A stretch of 64,000 nt of DNA, from the NCBI GenBank assembly GCA_947095585.1, contig OX352763.1:12697462-12761461 (forward strand), in the 5' to 3' direction. The translations under genes and the position numbers were made by a program. The notes below the pieces were generated by a model. That model worked only from the letters and a program-made list of their open reading frames with translations. It made no database searches and was not told where the DNA came from. Each line of letters opens with the position of its first letter. Position 1 is the stretch's first letter. This document shows, in pieces, positions 11,194-22,339 of this stretch. This DNA is from Nephrocerus scutellatus (lineage: Eukaryota > Arthropoda > Insecta > Diptera > Pipunculidae).

Positions 11194-11477
11194 CCTAAAA
11201 GGCCCAGAACATAGAATCCATTGTGTACGTTGCGGAGACATATTCGTTGACGTTGCCGTGTGTAGCGCAAAAAAAAAACAAATTTCAAAATAAACGTCAA
11301 ACTGCTGTGAGAGAACTGTCAAACTATTTGTTGGAGATAAAAGTTGAAAGTTCGTCATCTTTTTGCGTTGCTACTGTCACGGCACACGTCCCAAAAGAAC
11401 GCGTTTATTTAATTGATCTGTCAGTTGCATACGTCACAGCAACGGACGCAACGGATTCGATGGGCTGCCCCTTAAAG
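11194..11477. mobile_element. MITE-like foldback (~285 bp)
   Basis: The left arm 11194-11243 and the reverse complement of the right arm 11429-11477 match over roughly 50 bp with mismatches and small gaps; the best run aligns GAATCCATTGTGTACGTTGC with GAATCCGTTGCGTCCGTTGC. The interior (about 185 bp) has no coding capacity. This is the shape of a miniature inverted-repeat element. The terminal words are CCTAAAAGGCCCAG and CTTTAAGGGGCAGC. No target duplication was recognised, so the boundary is approximate and the superfamily unknown. Confidence 0.5.
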
Positions 11478-11519
11478 CTTACTACTACAGATAAAGCATG
11501 CAATTCGGTATGACTACTT

Positions 11520-12831
11520 AGTGAACGAGCCTAGCGAACCCCGAATATGTCATACGTTAAAAAGAAATTATGGATATCGCAAATTATAAAAAAATATAAA
11601 AAAAATACAAGGCGACGGCGGCAGACAAAACTGACATCTGTAACGACTTACAGTCAGGTTCGATAGTCTGTCAGCCACTTTACACGCAATTGATTGCTTT
11701 AACAATGGATCAACGTCATATTGTTATCTATTTGCGCATGACTTTTACCGATACTTGAAAACGTTGATCGATATTTTGGGAGACTGTTTTTTTACGGGCG
11801 GAGTTATAAGCGTCGTGCCAATCTTAATTTGAAATGAAATAGCATTAATATAGCGCTTCTTTTTGTATTTTTTTTTTGAACCATTGAATTAGTATGCCGG
11901 TGATATCTCATCACAATTTTAGAACTACTTTGTGCGTAAGGGATGTATTTAATTAGTATTTACTCGATAATATATAGAGGAATATTGTCGAGTGGCACCC
12001 AATCTTTGAGCTCATTTGCATATTTAACATTTTCGGAAATTATTCGGAATAATCACAACTTTTTACCAAATTTCACAGAAGGGGGCCTAAAATTACGTTC
12101 ACAAATCACATTTCGCTTATCACCCTATTCCGGTTCTTATCAAAGTAAATTTAGTTTTAATGTAACTAAGATGACGTTATAATCCCATAAGGGAAAACAG
12201 GGAAAGCAAAGCTTCAACTGTACCTCAATCGTGTGTGCCATACGAGAAATATAATTTATATTCTCGAATAATTTGCATATGCCTTCTCTTTATATAGCAC
12301 TATATACTCATCATCGTTGTAGTAAAATGCACATCACGTAGAGTGTCCTCGTTTCTATGTCTATCTCTCTAAGGGGATATCCTTCCTTCGTGTAAGACTA
12401 CCACTACAGCCGTACTACAGTAGAACTGAGAAGTTATTCTTGTTTCATTCCCCAATTGTGTTTGGAATGTTCAGAATATTAATTGAGTTGCAACATCGCC
12501 AAGAATAGCCAAACGAGCAAATAAAAGAAGTCATTCCTCTATTGGCTGGGATAAGCCATCCCAGTCCATTCAGAACATCAGTTCATTGTTGCAGTGATGA
12601 TGATGACTGCAAGAACAAACCAAGGTGGAAATGAGCAACTTCTGATTCTATTTATTGCTGGGATGGAATTTTGTGGTACACTGAGCAGACAAAATGTTGC
12701 CATGCATGTGTGTGGGATAATATGTTGCCATGCTTATCGCAAGGACCAACCAATCACGTGTGCTATCAGTGACGTACGCAGATAAAAACAACCACAGTTG
12801 ACTTATTGTTTTACAAAATGTTAAAAATATT
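11520..12831. other. AT-rich non-coding DNA
   Basis: No gene or repeat family recognised. Confidence 0.35.
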
Positions 12832-12847
12832 TGTGTGTGTGTGTGTG
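12832..12847. repeat. GT microsatellite
   Basis: Eight uninterrupted GT units. Confidence 0.8.
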
Positions 12848-13249
12848 GCTATAATATGTAATAAAAATATCCCGTCAATTATTTTCTGGTAAAAATGCGC
12901 TGGTTTTGTATTTAAGTAATTCAGTCTTGATCGCCAGCATATGGCGTTAATGTTGCACACACATCGCGTTCAAGGTGTGTTAACACTTTAGAAAATGCTA
13001 CGAATATGACATATGTCCCAACTCTTGGATGGATACCTGGTTGCCACAATATCGATGCAAATCATGAATAAATGTTTTTGTCTCTCTACAACCGCTGTTC
13101 AGTGTTGAACACTCTGCAGGTTCCAAACAATTTATTACATTTTTTTGACGGCCGAGATTATAAGCCTTGGGTTTTACATAAAAAATACAGAATTATGCCC
13201 AAAACTTTATTATAAGATTAAGTAATTATTTTGCTATACCAATAAAAAA

Positions 13250-15143
13250 GGTACAAGAAGGCCATTTAAGAAGCCAAGCGACGCTCTTGGATGGACTTCT
13301 GTCAATCAGTCAAAACTACTTACTAGAATTTGCAAGATCCTGTCCAAAGAGGGCACCTGTCCGACCTCCATCAAGAAAGCAGACGGTAAATGGACGGCAT
13401 CTGTGGTAGAATTCCTGAATCTTCTCACTAAAACACACTTTCCTACCAGCAGTTACTTATATGTAGATAATTTGGAGAGGATACATGCTGAGAATCCCAT
13501 CCCTCGCGGTGTAGTGGATAATTTCATATCCATGGAAAATGTTTGCTGAGCTCTAAGAAGTTTTTCGGACTATAAGTCTCTCGGCCTGGATGGCATACAG
13601 CATATGCTACACAAGTCACTGGAGCTGTCGACTTCCTGGCTAATGAACATTTTCAGAAGATGTCTTCTACTAAGCTACCCAAATACCCAAAGCAGGCAGA
13701 AGAGGGCATGAATCAACGAAGGATTTCAGGCCTCTCAAAGCCTCTCATCGGTCTTGTTTAAGGTTTTGGAGGGAATTCTAGATAATCGTATCAGGCAACG
13801 ACTTGAAGTCCGACTAACATCGAGATCTCAACACGTATGTCTCAAGGGCAGGTCCACAGAAATGGCCGTTCATGAGGTAGTGCGAACGATTGAGTACACG
13901 ATTAATTAAACACAGATTAGAAGGGCTTTCAACAATGTTAGCATTGAGACCATTCAGGAAGATCTGACCCAGTAAGTAGTTGAATCCTTCCTTAAGCAAG
14001 GGATCACATTCGTGCTCTGAAGCAAGACTATACATGCCAACTTTTGCAGCTGTAACATTACCAAATTAGTCGAGAGAGGCACTCCTCAAGAAAGGGAATG
14101 GCTGATGGTAATTAACATAATGCTACTAAGACTTGAGGAGGATAGGATGAATGTAGTTGCGTATCAGACAAGTAAGTCAGCTCCTGGGCAACAAGGTGTG
14201 ACCTTGGTGTTAACCCAAGGAACACTGAAATGATACTGTTCACCATTAAATATAAACTATAGCCTTTGTCCTTCCAAAACTCACTGGTCAGCGCCAAATA
14301 ACTCGGAGTAGTCTTGGATAGGAAGCTTAGATGGAACGCTAACATAGAGAACAGGACTAAGACTAAAAAAGCATGTGTGGATATCCACCATCATTAAAAC
14401 TATCGGCAGGAAATGGGGTCGTCAACCAAGGATGGCTCTCTGGCTGTCTATGTATAGCCAGAAAGGCATCTCTGTTGTATGGCCAACCCTTACCTATGGA
14501 TCGCTAGTCAGGAGCCAAGATATAAAAAAAAAGTATAATTTCACCAAACTCAGCAGTTGATATCATATGAGCTCTACGGTAAAGTCCGACCAAGGCCCTT
14601 AGCACCACCTTACACCTTACATATCTATTTTTAGTATGTTGCGACGTGCAGTGCAGTATGACTCAAAGAAACTGGGTGGTACGGGCCATACGGGCACTGT
14701 AATATACTGCAGACAGTACCTAAAGGTATGATACCATCATTTACTGATTACTGCATCCCTAATCGTAGCTTCAACTTCTAATTCGGTGTGAGTTTCCTAC
14801 CAGGAAAACCTGCTAGGATGGGGCAGTAATAAGGCAATTTGACGCAACAATATTCATTGACGGATCCAAGATAATCGAGGTCATACAAGATACCCAATTC
14901 AGCTAATATCTTTCAGGCAAAGATATTAGCAATTAGGGAGACCTGTGGGGCACTAAGGCGCAGTAACGCACAAATTGGAAGGGTTGGCATATATGTAGAT
15001 AGTCAATCTGCCATAAAGGCTTGATTGACTTTATGATTGACTGCGTGTCACCAACATAAACTCGAAACTTGAACAACAGTGCCAAGACGAATTGGCGAAG
15101 AAGGGCGTCGCTATGGACACCGGCTCTATGAAGCTCCGTGGGC
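13250..15143 (+). mobile_element. LOA/I-like LINE, 5'-truncated fossil (copy 1)
   Basis: Translation across several frames gives a LINE ORF2 from the endonuclease-RT linker to the RNase H region. Recognisable pieces are RICKILSKEGTCPTSIKKADG (about 13323-13385), YKSLGLDGIQ, LEGILDNRIRQRL, KGRSTEMAVHEVV (RT motif 1-2 region), AFNNVSIETI (motif A), GTPQ, then YQTS where the RT catalytic FADD box should be, GLQPRMALWL-like tail, and DSQSAIKA (RNase H) near 15000. Stops and frameshifts are frequent and the catalytic box is destroyed, so it is inactive. It is collinear with 31245-32832. At its 3' side the sequence changes abruptly into a SINE tail. LOA versus I clade cannot be settled by eye. Confidence 0.8.
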
Positions 15144-15250
15144 GCCTTCCATTTGTGTCCAAAAATATTACATGCACAACACAAATGGTCGCGAGAAGCT
15201 AGGTCTTGGACCGCAACGGTCTGTCGCGCCGAATATTATTATTACTATCT
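15144..15250 (+). mobile_element. tRNA-derived SINE, 3' tail fragment
   Basis: From CCTTCCATTTGTGTCC through AACACAAATGGTCGCGAGAAG, CTTGGACCGCAACGGTCTGT and an ATT-repeat end, this matches the last ~105 bp of the SINE copies at 50.4 and 63.7 kb. The tRNA head is absent. The ten bases just before it (GCTCCGTGGG) resemble the start of the 63.7-kb SINE head, so this could be an internally deleted SINE and not a simple 5' truncation. Confidence 0.8.
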
Positions 15251-15872
15251 AAAGAATTTTATTCAAGCTTTGAACACAGTAGTTGTGTATCTCTGCTGAC
15301 AAAACTTTTTGTAAAAAATTAAAAGTGATCGGGACCCATGCCCGATGGACTCCTATAGAATTTTTTCAAAAATCACTCAATTTTATTCAAACTTTATACA
15401 TCTCCGATTACAGAATTTACATGAAAATTTTTATTTTTGTGGATAGTGATTGTGATTGTGAAACTGAGATAAATTGTGTGAAATGCAAGTAGTTGCTAAA
15501 GTTAATTAAGGGTAAATTAAAGAATGAGAGAAATTACCTAAGCTTTTCGTTCGGTTTTGTCGTGAGAATAAGCCAACTGCAGCCCATTATATTTTGCACT
15601 TAACAATTAATTGCGTTATTGCTAATTATAATCATTTTATCATTCATTCTGTTAAGAGTATTTATATTTAGACCAAACAATAATGGCTAATTATTCATTA
15701 CGGCTACGTAGATGAAATCGTTCTTTTCTGTCGTAGACAGATATAAATAGAATGTAAGTATCCAATTCAAGTCATCCAATTTTATCCAGTAAGTGCTATT
15801 ATCGATTACATTTTCCGAAAGAAATATAAACAAAAAATCTTCAGATTTCCAATTTTTTCGACATTCACGACA

Positions 15873-16040
15873 GCCGCATATTGAGCGCAACCTAGCACAG
15901 CATAGCATAGGATTTTAGAGCACACAATATTAGATTGAATCTCGCAAAATGTGAATGTGCGTCATTGAGTACAACGTTGTTTGCTCTAAATCCCTCGGCT
16001 ACGCTATACTAGGCTGTGCTGCTTTCAATATGCGCCTAGC
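15873..16040. mobile_element. Foldback/MITE-like inverted repeat (~165 bp)
   Basis: Left arm 15873-15922 and the reverse complement of right arm 15981-16040 share GCATATTGA, then AGCACAG.. and CTAG/ATAGC words, and TTTAGAGCA, over about 50 bp with small gaps. The spacer of about 58 bp is unrelated. A long imperfect hairpin of this kind is typical of a MITE or of a hairpin-forming non-coding transcript; no target duplication was identified. Confidence 0.5.
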
Positions 16041-16574
16041 CTGAAAAAAAAAAATAGAAAAAAGTTTGATCAACAATTTTTAAAACATCCAATAATAAAA
16101 GTATGTAACAGACATCCTTCTACGCGACAATTCTGTAGAAATGCGTTGTTACATTGCCTCAGATTGTCTCGAAAGATGTTCGTTCGATGCTGCTTAAGTA
16201 GAAAAATTAATTCAAAAGTGAATTCAACTGGGATGCCCGATTTTCCAATAGCCTTGCTTTTGGCTGCTATTAATATGGCGTTTCAACTCGACGATACTTG
16301 ACATTAAGATGTGGACAACTACACGCTTCAACAATGTTTTCAAAATTGGGCAAGCGTTTTAACAATCATCTAACCTAAAAGCAAAAAGTAGAGGAACTAG
16401 TATCCGAACAGTACTAGTGTCCGTAGACTACGAAATTATTCCAAAATAGTTTTTTTTAGGAAAAAGTGAAAGCGGATGGATCCGTAGCGAACGCTAACGG
16501 TAAGCATAAACGCTTAACGGTCAGTTATATTGTTTTTCGATTGACACAAATTACATTTGACCCTTAATTTCAAT

Positions 16575-17060
16575 TAGTTTTGTAGCAAGAAACAAATCAT
16601 TTCTGATGCTACCCATATCAAACCTTCAGCGGACGTTAGTATTTTTAAGCCTCTGAAATCCGGAAACAGATGGTGCGCGAATAGCAATAAAAAAAAATCT
16701 GGTACAAGCACTACAACAGGAAGCTTCTGTCCACTTTTTAATGATGTAATCATTAAGAACAAGGATATGGTGACCGCATGATACAAATTTGATGTTCCTT
16801 TTTGGAAATGCGTCAATAACTGAGTTAATATTTTCCCAAGGTCCCCAAATAGAAAATAGAAACCGTCCATGTATTTTTCGTACATTTTTATGATAGCTGG
16901 ACATCCCAGGTAATTTTTGGATCTCTTTCCTCGATCACGCCATTTCGTTAGATTTTGGTTATTGGATGTAAGGCGGCAATTGGACTTATACGTAGTTACA
17001 ACCAAAAAAACTATGTTGTTCCAATTTACACTGAATACATACTCGTGCATATTACACCTT
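16575..17060 (-). mobile_element. piggyBac-like transposase fossil
   Basis: A 158-codon minus-strand frame starting near 17050 reads VFSVNWNNIVFLV, then WRDRGKRSKNYLGCPAIIKM and YEKYMDGFYFL. The order and spacing match the piggyBac C-terminal catalytic region, where relatives read WKDNK.V..LS...., a basic stretch, CP.II..YNK.MGGVD.LD. The usual GGVD after the YNKYM word is altered to DGFYF, and after it the homology appears to hop frames (YHAV, then NDYIIKKW). The last catalytic Asp is therefore lost. I see no TTAA-flanked ends. Assignment to piggyBac is likely but rests on short words. Confidence 0.5.
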
Positions 17061-17440
17061 CAGGTGGCACTGGTAATTCACGAGTATAGTCGTTGACAGA
17101 AACTGTGATAACTAGCTGTTTTTTATTTTATATTACGACGCAGGGTTGATATTCTTCTGTTGAAGGGAGCAGAAAATCTACGCACAAAGTAAACCTTTGT
17201 GTAATCAACTTTTACAAAATTCAAGCCAGATTTACTGACAGAATTCCGAAGTAAGAAGTAAACGAAACCATTTTGTTCCATTCAAATATCACCTGAACCG
17301 TTGGCTTCTTACCATTCCAATTGTAATTACACAAACCAAGTGGAACTTCGTGAGAGTCTTTCGCGTAGCAATATCGCAGATTAAAATCCGATTATTCTCG
17401 GATTTGCATCTTTTTCTTCTCAATAGCAGCAGCGTAGCGG
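17061..17440. other. Non-coding DNA upstream of the candidate first exon
   Basis: No repeat recognised. Moderately AT-rich; no convincing TATA box. Confidence 0.35.
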
Positions 17441-17710
17441 AATAAACTCAACAGTAAGTTACGTAAGTTTTTGCGTAATTATGTTCGTATACAATACACC
17501 GACACAGCTTAATGCACTCGACATTTCTCGCCAGCAATTGAATTTCAGCGCATTTGGATTCGCATTTACGGAAGAGCATTCACAGTGCAGCACGGTACAA
17601 CACTCGAATATCCTTTTTTACAAAAAGTGAAAACTCCATTCGTGTTACACGTTCAAAATAATTTCATCTGCTACGACCAAGGTGGAAACAAGAAAAAAGG
17701 ATAAAACAAA

Positions 17711-17729
17711 ATGCGAATATTATCTGGAG
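17711..17729 (+). CDS. Candidate first coding exon (start codon plus donor)
   Basis: ATG at 17711 sits in a good insect start context (AAAACAAAATG). Six codons (MRILSG) and one base are followed at 17730 by GTGAGT, preceded by GAG: a near-perfect 5' splice site. The preceding ~250 bp (about 17450-17710) have the look of a 5' untranslated leader: no upstream ATG close to the start, CA- and GA-rich, non-repetitive. I infer an alternative promoter and first exon of a host gene transcribed on the + strand. There is no TATA box and no clear initiator/DPE pair, so the transcription start is not located. Chance co-occurrence of a start codon and donor is possible. Confidence 0.35.
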
Positions 17730-18188
17730 GTGAGTGTGGATTTGTGATTTCAAAGGATGTTCGTGTTAGATTCCACTCTCTTATTAGCACTTATTTGTGA
17801 GGACTTGCAGGATCTTCTTAATGAAATGTAGAGAAAATATAGGTATGTACTTCTGTTGTACGTTTGTTAAGTGTATGCATGAGGCAGTGGAATTCCGTGA
17901 ATGGTTCTTAAAGTGACGGAGAAACTTAATTATTTTTCGCCAGTAAGAATAAAACTTCCACCGGATTAATATAAAAAGACGGCGATATCGGATGAGAAAA
18001 TTCCAAAAAGGTAGACGAGAATTGTACTGTATGTTAAGACGTCTTAAGGTAAGCTCCGGCTAACCACCGTTCATAACGAAAAAAGAAAAAACAACCTATT
18101 TGGTCTTATTTGTAGATACTGCTCATTCTAGTTACCAGTAAACTACAGCTCACCATTGTTCTAGCCGAACACCTCGACCCTTTTGGGT

Positions 18189-18905
18189 CACGAAATGTCT
18201 TTGATTATCGTGAACACCGCTAACTGAGGGCATAATTCCACTGTCCTTTTCGGACGTGGATTAGTAGTTATACGACAATCAACGTCCATAAGAAATATGT
18301 GCCGGTATTAACTCAATGGTTAGAGCAGGACCTATCTTAGATCCTTGCCGATCTTTAGTTCACGGCAACCGGTTGCGATGTGCAACTCCACAATGAGCAC
18401 ATCATCGCACCGGTAACAACAGGGACGTAAACTGATGCTCCAAAGATCTTGGCAACATCAGTCTGCCTCTGATGTTACCATGCTAGCGCTCTACCTGCAT
18501 TTGGGTAGTAAGCCACCAGCTACTACGTAGGTCAAGCCCAAGACGAAAATGGGTCCTCAACCAAAATTTGGCCCAGACTCAGCTAACCTTCGAAGAGATC
18601 AAACCTTATATGTGGGTATAGCCAACTCCCGTAATACCAACGCGACTTTGGTGAGATCTGATATCAAGGGACTCAGTTCGTTCAGTATGAGTGCCTGGGC
18701 GTAGGTAATCTACATTTGTCACTAGGATACTGTGATATCTTAGGCCGCCCAGGATAGAAAATATTTCAGGCACATCGCAGACCTGTGTACGAAGACAGTC
18801 CCCTGCTAGACATTCTAAGTATCAGTAGCTCATTCAGGGTCGCAAAGTGCGAACACATTGCCCATAATGAGCTTACTCTAAGTACCCGCGGCCCATTCCT
18901 GTTTT
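18189..18905 (+). repeat. Dispersed repeat family A, copy 2 (~715 bp)
   Basis: Same orientation and order of landmarks as 492-1202. It contains an extra ~40-bp stretch (GATCTTTAGTTCACGGCAAC and onward, near 18347) missing from copy 1. Similarity starts sharply at CACGAAATGTCTT and ends near GGCCCATTCCTGTTTT. The downstream 19000-19200 area (short frame with a TCACGAG word repeated) may belong to the same insertion but is not shared with copy 1. Confidence 0.85.
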
Positions 18906-19384
18906 AATTTACGGGTAACGAAGTAAACTACTGCTCATTCCAAACATACCACTCAGGTTTCAGGCAGTCTAACAAATACCACTGTTTTGATTTACGTGGT
19001 ATTCCGCTAGCTGTCACGAGCGGCTCATGTTCCCTTCGAACAAATCCACTCGCTCAGCCTCCTATAGTCACGAGATATCACACCTTTTATTTACTTGGTA
19101 CTTTGGGACTATATCGCACTTTTCGTGCAACAGATTTCCCCCTGGTTTCACCGCAATCACCACGAAAACACTAGCTACAGTAGTTATCCGTAAAATGTAT
19201 ATGGAATTCCAACAACCAAGCAATCAACACTGCAAAGCAAACAACAAAATATAAGTTTATTTAACCTGTAGTAACTTTTCAGATTTCACCTTAGTTTAAG
19301 AGTCCAACATAAGTGTACTCATGATAAGTAATTTATTTTTTTCAAAAAGATTGTTACAAGTATTTAAAAAAAAACAAAATAAAA

Positions 19385-19540
19385 TTTAAACAAATAATCA
19401 ATAATTGCGAACCCGAAGGGGGAAGCTTATATTCAAAGGACATGAACATTTTTCAGCGAACGTGTGTACATTTGTACGTTTGTTTGTCGCGTTGTATATC
19501 TCGACTTCTACCAGTCAACGTTTTATTAGGCTTGTCTTAA
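19385..19540 (+). repeat. Dispersed repeat family B, copy 1
   Basis: TTCAGCGAACGTGTGTACAT, GTACGTTTGTTTG, TATATCTCG and a CGAAGGG.GAAG word at the left edge are found in inverted orientation at 42050-42250. Copy 2 has an additional ~25 bp of GTACGTTTGT-like repetition. Non-coding; class unknown. Confidence 0.7.
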
Positions 19541-21167
19541 AACAATTGGTTGATTGATGGGTTCAATAAAATACCAACAATTTCACAATCCTCTGATATC
19601 TATTCCAGAAACCATAACCAGTCGTTTTGAAGACATCAACAAATTCGTTCTAACTCATTCCCTCGTTTCAGCGACGTGAATACAAATTCAGATTCGCTTC
19701 TAAAATCGTAGTATAACAGAGCATGCAAAATACTCAGAGAACTTATGAGGGAAGAATGAAACTGTCAGATAAAATCTAAAATAAATTGAGGCTTCTCCCT
19801 TCGAAAAACGGGAAACGATAAATTTTCGCTTCGCATTCTAACAATAAATGACCATATGACGGATAGAAATCTGTAACTGTCAATGCTCCTTTGAGGCAGT
19901 CGGAAAAAAACTTACTCATACATACAAAAGTGAAACCAAACCACAATAACACAAGCAATAGCAACAAAACAGGATAATTCAAATTCCAACACAATTCTGA
20001 ACAGCAATGAGGACGACTGATAAATTCGAACCAGCAGAATGCTTATGTGCAAATCAGAGCATCATAAGGATATCTGCCGCACCAAACAATACGGCAAAAC
20101 CAATGCCAGATGGCAGTCCAGTGTCCATCCCTATTCGAAAGTTGAATCAGCTAAAGAAGTAAGAATTGTCACTTTCATCGATTGTTCTCTCCAGAATTGC
20201 GTAATTCTAGTCCATGGATAACACATGACAGGAAAAGCGTTGTGTATGTTATGCTTTTATATTTACGTCGCTATGGTAGTTAAAGTACTCTCAAGAGGAC
20301 AGACTTCTCGATTTACTATGAAGGAAATACTCAAAGAAGCAAGAAAAAATGATGTTTCTGACCTAAATATACGGAATACAGAGATGGAGGAAACAGAATT
20401 AGTTGACACAGACACAGAAACCCAATCATTCAAATCTTTTAGAAGTTTCTTTTTAACGAGCACTTGGTAAAAACAAAGCCGACTTTTTAAATATAGAAGC
20501 TAAAAGAACTTTGGTAAATTGATTCAAAGAATTGCAGCTAATTCACATATAAAAATTCCAACCCTTAAAATTTAAAATATTCATATACATTTTCTAATAA
20601 CCAAATGACAGCACTTTCCACTATAAACGCAAAAACATAAAAGCACATGCGAGCAAAAGAAAAAATTCAAAATATACGCCTAGAAGAAGTATACTGTTTT
20701 ATTGAAGTGCGAAATAATAGCTTTTAAGAAATTTATATGAGAGCCCCTAAACCCTGAGGCCCGATCACTACCAAAATTTTCTAGAAAGTGTTCTCATCAG
20801 AATTATACACGCTTGCAAAGTTTGAATAAAATCAGGTTTTAGGAAGTGGGTTAAAAATTGATCACAACCAGCCAGCCACAAACAAACAACCATCACATCC
20901 GAATGCAAAGTTAATAGAAAGAATTTAACAAAAGCTACTGACAGCATAGTTGTCAATGCATGCTTTAAATGACTTTTAACCAAGGCCGTAACCCTGCAAT
21001 CGTTTATTTGCAATTATTATCTTTTCTTTAAATAAAAACTAAATATAAAACTAAGTAAAGGAATCGTACTATTTTTAACGCCTATTTTTATATACGGACT
21101 ATCAGAGACAATCGCATAGTAGCAATATTGTTAAGGCTAAATCTGCCAATATCAGCCTAATATTCAC
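19541..21167. other. AT-rich non-coding DNA
   Basis: Short frames near 19780-20470 show no family motif that I recognise. Confidence 0.35.
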
Positions 21168-21535
21168 TCACGTTCTGACAGAGGAAATAGCCGAGAACAC
21201 CAAAGATTGTTTCAACAATCTCCTTGACTTTACTTAAGAGCAATGCCCCAAACATGACACTAGGATTGTGTAAGGTGATTTTAATATCAAAATTGGGAAG
21301 AAGGACGACTTTGGTTACACTGCTGGAAAACACAGCTTAAACATCACCACTTCTGGAAACGGAGTTAGGCTGATTAACTTTTCTGTAGGAAGGCACATAT
21401 TTTCCTCATCTCAATATACCCAAGCTACTTGGCGGTTCATGACACCACCAACGAAATTAAAAACATTAGATCGATTCTATACATGTAGAAGGTCAACGAT
21501 GATGGACTGCAATCGCAAGTGATTTTCTGAGTTAT
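21168..21535 (+). mobile_element. RTE-like LINE endonuclease-domain fossil
   Basis: The plus strand reads LTEEIAENTKDCFNNLLD, EQCPKHDT, V.GDFNIKIGKKDDFG (GDFN at 21274-21285), GKHSLNITTSGNGVRLINF and QATWRF. This is the apurinic-like (EEP-type) endonuclease of RTE-like LINEs, with the catalytic GDFN box still present; relatives continue QATW..PDG.T.NQIDH, and here that histidine-containing end is lost. One stop lies just before GDFN. It ends abruptly next to an antisense LINE 3' end. Confidence 0.75.
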
Positions 21536-21544
21536 CACCGAACC

Positions 21545-22010
21545 TCTTATATCCTATATCCCCTTGTGGGTCCTAGGTCCTGGATACTACGCCTACGAGC
21601 CATCACGTGCGGTTCCTAGCAATGAGCTTCAGCTCTATCCAACTCTTCCCCAATTGCCGTGACTCCTCCGCAACTGTTCTGCGCCATGTATTTCTCGGAC
21701 GACCCGTTCTTTTACCATCCTGAGATAACGGATTCCATTGCATTGCATAGTTTGCTATGGAACTGTCGCCTTTTCGGAGTTTATGACCAATTCACTGCCA
21801 CTTCCGTCGTTGGATGGTTGTGCCTATTGGTTCCTGACCCGTTCTCTGGTAAAGTTGTTCGTACGAGACACGGTTAGGCCAGAAAACGCTTGCCATGTTC
21901 CGTTGGCAACTATTTACGAACGTTTGTAATCTTTTTGTGATAGTAGCGGTCACCTTCAAGTGCTACACCCATACAATCGCACAGATTCAACATTTGAATG
22001 GAATAGTCGC
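21545..22010 (-). mobile_element. RTE-like LINE, 3' end of ORF2 (antisense fossil)
   Basis: Minus-strand pieces ATITKRLQTFVN (near 21970), GKRTGRPRNTWRRTVAEE, RQLGKSWIELK and ARNRT match the C-terminal domain of RTE-like ORF2 proteins, where relatives read KRGRPR.TWRR.....L.....W......A..R.RW. This basic tail follows the reverse transcriptase and is lost of function here through stops and frame changes. The same family is represented at 2196-2400 and 44110-44480. It could be the inverted other half of the adjacent endonuclease fragment. Confidence 0.7.
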
Positions 22011-22339
22011 AAATTTCGAGAATTTTTCGAGAAATACTATGCTGCTTCAAGTATCGAGGACCAGTGGCCACTACTTATGAACTAGAAAAAAATAATTCAA
22101 CCTGGACGGTAATCGCGGAATTTTCCGTCCATATTACTAATATGAAGGGCAAATTGCAACATACAATTTCTAAAATAACAAAGCTATACTTTCTGTTATT
22201 AACATTTTACTGTATTACATAAATGTATCAAGCAGTTTAAAGACAACACCTGACCAAAATAAAGGAAGACAAGGAAGCAACGTCACCACCCTCACAACAC
22301 TTAAGTCCACTTTTACTTTTGAATGGAGATCTTAAGGCA

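Noticed and set aside
16574..17050. 158-codon membrane protein gene
   Set aside because: The hydrophobic second half is a frame-shifted translation; the first half reads as piggyBac.
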